From assembly GCA_002453475.1 (NCBI GenBank), contig DKGY01000034.1:28821-38582 (forward strand): DNA of 9,762 nt. The letters are read 5' to 3'. Each line of letters opens with the position of its first letter. Position 1 is the stretch's first letter. The stretch comes from Clostridium sp. UBA6758. Its GTDB lineage: Bacteria; Bacillota; Clostridia; Clostridiales; Clostridiaceae. A program made the translations under genes and the position numbers. The notes under the pieces were generated by a model. The model was given only the letters and a program-made list of their open reading frames with translations, searched no databases and had not been told where the DNA came from. Below, one piece after another: positions 7,615 to 9,762 of the stretch.

Positions 7615-9057
7615 ATGGAAAGTGGATTTGACAAATATAATTTAAATGAAAATATATTACAGGCTTTAAATAATCTAGGTTTTGAAAATCCTTCTGAAGT
7701 TCAAGATAAAACAATACCAAGTCTTTTGGATAGAGAAGATATTATAGTAAAATCGCAAACAGGGAGTGGGAAAACAGCAAGTTTTGGAGTTCCTATTTGT
7801 AATGAAGTTATGGTAGAAGAGGCAAAAATAACAGCATTAGTCCTAGTACCCACAAGAGAACTTGCACTACAGGTTAAAGATGATATATCAAATATAGGTA
7901 GATTAAAAAAAGTTAGATGTGCTGCTGTTTTTGGGAAACAGCCCTTTAATGAACAAGTTAGAGAACTTAAGCAGAGGGTGCATATAGTAATAGGAACACC
8001 GGGAAGAATAAGTGACCATATGAATAGAGGAAACTTAAACTTTAAGGAGTTAACTTATGTAATTATTGATGAAGCAGATAAAATGCTAAATATGGGTTTT
8101 ATAGATCAGATAAGTGATATATTAGATAGACTACCGAAAAAAAGGACAACAGCTCTATTTTCTGCAACAATACCAGAAAGCATCGAGGATTTATGCACTA
8201 ATTATATGATAAATCCTAAATTTTTAGAAATAGAGTCCAAGGTATTTAATCGTGATAAAATAAAGGAATCATATTTAAATGTTGAACATAAAGATAAATT
8301 CAAAGCATTATGGAAGAGCTTATATGCATGTACACCTGATGCAGCTATAGTATTTTGTAATACTAAGGATAAGGTTAGAAATGTATATGAGGAATTAAAG
8401 TCTGAGGGTATTTCAGTAGAACAATTACATGGAGACATGGAGCAAAAAATAAGAATTGAAACCATGGATAGGTTCAAAAATAGAGAATTTAAAGTACTGG
8501 TTGCTACGGATATTGCAGCTAGAGGAATTCATGTAGATAATATAACCCATGTATTTAATTATGAAGTACCAATGGAGAGGGAAAGTTATGTTCATAGAAT
8601 AGGTAGAACAGGAAGAGCAGGACGTGAAGGAAGGGCTATCACTTTTGTTTCTGACTATGAAAAGAAGTTTTTGCTTTCTATAGAAGAATACTTAGGCTAT
8701 AGTATTAAAAAGGGAGACTTTCCTAGTGATTTAGAGATTAAAGAAGGTAAAAGTGTATTTAAGGAGAGTCAGAAACAATTTAAAGAAGGTCAGAGAAATA
8801 AAAAGAAAGTAATCCATAAAGATATCCTAAAAGTATATATTGGAGCTGGCAAAAAGAAAAAAATAAGGAATATAGATATAGTAGGGGCGCTAAGTAATCT
8901 TCCAGAGTTAAATGGGGATGATATTGGTATAATAGATGTACAAGATAATATTTCTTATGTAGATATACTCAATAATAAAGGTGAGGATTTCTTAAAAAAA
9001 TATGGAGAGATAATTATTAAAGGGAAAAAAGTCAAAGTTCAAAAATCAAGGAAATAA
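7615..9057 (+). CDS. dbpA: DEAD-box ATP-dependent RNA helicase, DbpA/YxiN type
   Basis: This 480-residue helicase has all core motifs: Q motif ending SEVQ (Gln30), motif I SQTGSGKT (47-54), Ia PTRELA (79-84), Ib TPGR (128-131), II DEAD (152-155), III SAT (183-185), IV IVFCNT (245-250), V ATDIAARGIHV (297-307) and VI HRIGRTGR (327-334). After a charged linker (about 365-400), residues 403-477 form the DbpA RNA-binding domain (LKVYIGAGKKKKIRNIDIVGAL... DDIGIIDVQDNISYVDILN). In E. coli DbpA and B. subtilis YxiN this domain targets the enzyme to hairpin 92 of 23S rRNA during large-subunit assembly. Motif V has His where many relatives have Asp (ARGID). AAGGAG (7603-7608) is 6 bases before the ATG. 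A weak promoter, TTGAGT (7460-7465) with TATACA (7484-7489), may drive it. No terminator separates it from zinc-ribbon gene 2. Confidence 0.95.
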   Translation: MESGFDKYNLNENILQALNNLGFENPSEVQDKTIPSLLDREDIIVKSQTGSGKTASFGVPICNEVMVEEAKITALVLVPTRELALQVKDDISNIGRLKKVRCAAVFGKQPFNEQVRELKQRVHIVIGTPGRISDHMNRGNLNFKELTYVIIDEADKMLNMGFIDQISDILDRLPKKRTTALFSATIPESIEDLCTNYMINPKFLEIESKVFNRDKIKESYLNVEHKDKFKALWKSLYACTPDAAIVFCNTKDKVRNVYEELKSEGISVEQLHGDMEQKIRIETMDRFKNREFKVLVATDIAARGIHVDNITHVFNYEVPMERESYVHRIGRTGRAGREGRAITFVSDYEKKFLLSIEEYLGYSIKKGDFPSDLEIKEGKSVFKESQKQFKEGQRNKKKVIHKDILKVYIGAGKKKKIRNIDIVGALSNLPELNGDDIGIIDVQDNISYVDILNNKGEDFLKKYGEIIIKGKKVKVQKSRK

Positions 9058-9071
9058 AATTTAAATATGTA

Positions 9072-9100
9072 TTGAATTATTATTATCACCATGATATACT
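9072..9100 (+). promoter_or_regulatory. Promoter of zinc-ribbon gene 2
   Basis: TTGAAT (9072-9077) and TATACT (9095-9100) are separated by 17 bases, with a TG extension at 9092-9093. The -35 begins 15 bases after the dbpA stop codon. Initiation near 9107 would leave about 24 bases before the conserved leader. Confidence 0.8.
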
Positions 9101-9130
9101 AAAAGAGTAGTAAATACAAAATATATATAA

Positions 9131-9208
9131 TAAAGATTTAAGATTAATAACACTTTTCTCCAGTTTTAGAGAATCAGTTAGTTAAAAGTAAATCTTTAAA
9201 AATGGAGG
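9131..9208 (+). promoter_or_regulatory. Structured leader RNA, copy 2 (candidate translational switch)
   Basis: P1 is a perfect 10-bp stem, TAAAGATTTA (9131-9140) with TAAATCTTTA (9189-9198), ending 5 bases before GGAGG (9204-9208). P2 pairs TTCTC (9156-9160) with GAGAA (9169-9173), all Watson-Crick. The competing pseudoknot pairs TTTCTCC (9155-9161) with GGAGGAA (9204-9210), 7 bp with one G-U. The distance from P1 to TTTCTCC is 14 bases, as in copy 1. GTTAG (9177-9181) takes the place of GTTAA, again 7 bases before the P1 3' arm. Confidence 0.65.
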
Positions 9209-9216
9209 AATGAAAA

Positions 9217-9372
9217 ATGGCAGATAGAACATTAACATGTAAAGATTGCGGAAACGAATTCATATTCACAGAGGGAGAGCAAGCTTTCTACGCTGAAAAA
9301 GGATTTGAAAATGACCCAGTAAGATGTGCTGATTGCAGAAGAGCAAGAAAAGCAGAAAGAAATAGAAGATAG
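9217..9372 (+). CDS. Small zinc-ribbon protein, copy 2 (51 aa)
   Basis: This 51-residue paralogue of the gene at 7248 has Cys8/Cys11 (CKDC) and Cys37/Cys40 (CADC) and the same basic tail RRARKAERNRR. It differs from copy 1 at five mostly conservative positions: K4R, R9K, V16I, E33D and T35V. The DNA is also nearly identical to copy 1, including the unusual TTC and TAC codons, which implies recent duplication, gene conversion or strong selection on a highly expressed gene. GGAGG (9204-9208) lies 8 bases before the ATG. It can be expressed from its own promoter and possibly by readthrough from dbpA. The function is unknown; zinc binding is inferred from the cysteines and nucleic-acid binding from the tail. 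Confidence 0.93.
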   Translation: MADRTLTCKDCGNEFIFTEGEQAFYAEKGFENDPVRCADCRRARKAERNRR

Positions 9373-9393
9373 TAATATTTAATATTTCAATAG

Positions 9394-9427
9394 AAGCTAT
9401 AAGAGTAATTCTTATAGCTTTATTTTT
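9394..9427 (+). terminator. Terminator of zinc-ribbon gene 2
   Basis: AAGCTATAAGA (9394-9404) and TCTTATAGCTT (9410-9420) form a perfect 11-bp stem with a 5-base loop and a T-rich tail. The stem sequence and the AATATTTAATATTTCAAT before it match the copy 1 terminator region, so the 3' untranslated part was duplicated too. Confidence 0.9.
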
Positions 9428-9533
9428 ATATAAAATTATAGAAATTTATAAAATAATAAAGAGTGGCTTACTGTATAAAATTTGAGTTATTTTTAAAATA
9501 AAATAAGCTTATAATTGGTATAAAAATGGATAT

Positions 9534-9552
9534 AAGTATTCAAAAAATACTT
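9534..9552. repeat. Inverted repeat at the -35 box of zinc-ribbon gene 3
   Basis: AAGTATT (9534-9540) and AATACTT (9546-9552) are perfect inverted repeats around CAAAA. The right arm overlaps the first two bases of the -35 box. It may be an operator specific to this copy, since copies 1 and 2 lack it; chance is possible in such AT-rich DNA. Confidence 0.35.
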
Positions 9553-9579
9553 GAAATTTAATTAGTAAAGTGATAAACT
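9551..9579 (+). promoter_or_regulatory. Promoter of zinc-ribbon gene 3
   Basis: TTGAAA (9551-9556) and TAAACT (9574-9579) are 17 bases apart, with the same TG extension one base before the -10 (9571-9572) as in the other two copies. The 124 bases between the copy 2 terminator and here hold no gene that I can see. Confidence 0.7.
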
Positions 9580-9593
9580 GAAACCATAAAATA

Positions 9594-9670
9594 AAAAGAT
9601 TCACATCTATTATAACTTTCTCCGTTTTTAGGGAATTGGTTAATTGAATGTAAATCTTTAAAAATGGAGG
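9594..9670 (+). promoter_or_regulatory. Structured leader RNA, copy 3 (candidate translational switch)
   Basis: P1 here pairs AAAGATT (9595-9601) with AATCTTT (9653-9659), then after a C-A mismatch continues as ACAT (9603-9606) with ATGT (9648-9651), an extension absent from the other copies. P2 pairs TTCTC (9618-9622) with GGGAA (9631-9635), using one G-U. TTTCTCC (9617-9623) can instead pair with GGAGGAA (9666-9672). GTTAA (9639-9643) is again 3 bases after P2 and 7 before P1. The primary sequence has drifted while both pairings are kept. Confidence 0.62.
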
Positions 9671-9677
9671 AATTAAA

Positions 9678-9762
9678 ATGGCGGATAAAACAATATTATG
9701 CAAAGACTGTGGTAAAGAATTTATATTTACAGAGGGAGAACAAGCTTTCTACGCTGAAAAAG
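9678..9762 (+). CDS. Small zinc-ribbon protein, copy 3; 3' end outside the window
   Basis: The first 28 codons are visible, starting MADKTILCKDC, with Cys8 and Cys11 of the first CxxC pair and the invariant FTEGEQAFYAEK block. The second CxxC pair and basic tail should follow beyond the edge. It is the most divergent copy, differing from copy 1 at 5 of 28 residues (L6I, T7L, R9K, N13K, V16I), and its first codons use TTT and TGT more freely. GGAGG (9666-9670) lies 7 bases before the ATG. It has its own promoter and leader, so it is a third independent unit. Confidence 0.9.
   Translation, partial: MADKTILCKDCGKEFIFTEGEQAFYAEK

Larger units (their letters stand above)
7102..9762 (+). repeat. 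Three dispersed copies of a whole zinc-ribbon transcription unit, interrupted by dbpA
   Basis: Units lie at 7102-7459, 9072-9427 and 9551-9762 (cut by the edge). Each has an extended -10 promoter, a leader with the same stems, and a 51-codon gene; units 1 and 2 also share the same terminator stem. The coding parts and the last 20 or so leader bases are most alike, while promoter and upper leader have diverged. No flanking target-site duplications or transposase were seen, so simple segmental duplication is the likely origin. Confidence 0.85.

Noticed and set aside
9509..9703. Minus-strand 64-residue reading frame, hydrophobic
   Set aside because: It runs antisense to the third leader and gene start, has no ribosome binding site I can see, and its composition is what AT-rich DNA gives by chance.
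7102..9762. CRISPR array or insertion sequence as the explanation of the repeats
   Set aside because: The repeats are whole gene units hundreds of bases long with coding sequence; there are no short regular repeats with spacers, no terminal inverted repeats and no transposase.

Overview
The window is A+T-rich DNA with strong AGGAGG-type ribosome binding sites, consensus SigA-type promoters and hairpin-plus-T terminators. Its gene content is housekeeping and stress related: thioredoxin, GAPDH, YgiQ, MarR, ClpB, a DbpA-type helicase, and 51-residue zinc-ribbon proteins. Together these point to a low-GC Firmicute, most likely a Clostridium or close relative. All genes are on the + strand. No insertion sequence, phage gene, tRNA, rRNA or CRISPR array is visible.

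Layout. (1) 1-207: the end of a thioredoxin-family gene and its terminator. (2) 405-1628: a single-gene GAPDH unit with a promoter that carries an inverted repeat, and a strong terminator. The coenzyme-pocket residues predict NADP(H) use, as in GapB or chloroplast-type enzymes, so this is probably not the standard NAD-linked glycolytic enzyme. (3) 1691-3765: ygiQ, a large radical-SAM protein, with its terminator. (4) 3789-7068: a promoter with two GTAC-cored palindromes, then a MarR-family regulator and the disaggregase ClpB, probably one operon. (5) 7102 to the right edge: three copies of a complete small transcription unit. Each has an extended -10 promoter, a structured leader and a 51-aa CxxC/CxxC zinc-ribbon gene, and the first two show a terminator. 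A DbpA/YxiN-type DEAD-box RNA helicase sits between copies 1 and 2. The third copy runs off the window.

The most interesting signal is the leader shared by the three zinc-ribbon genes (7165-7239, 9131-9208, 9594-9670). In each, a 7-11 bp stem (P1) closes just before the Shine-Dalgarno (SD) sequence. Inside the P1 loop an invariant TTTCTCC can pair either with a nearby SD-like GAGGA/GAGAA/GGGAA, forming hairpin P2 and leaving the SD free, or with the real SD GGAGGAA, forming an H-type pseudoknot that hides it. Internal spacings are nearly fixed in all copies. This is the architecture of a translational riboswitch or thermosensor, and I do not recognise it as a known class.

Inferred joint role: ClpB (protein disaggregation), DbpA (maturation of the large ribosomal subunit) and the zinc-ribbon proteins (basic tail, probable RNA or ribosome binding) suggest a stress or ribosome-maintenance neighbourhood. 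The stimulus cannot be read from the sequence.
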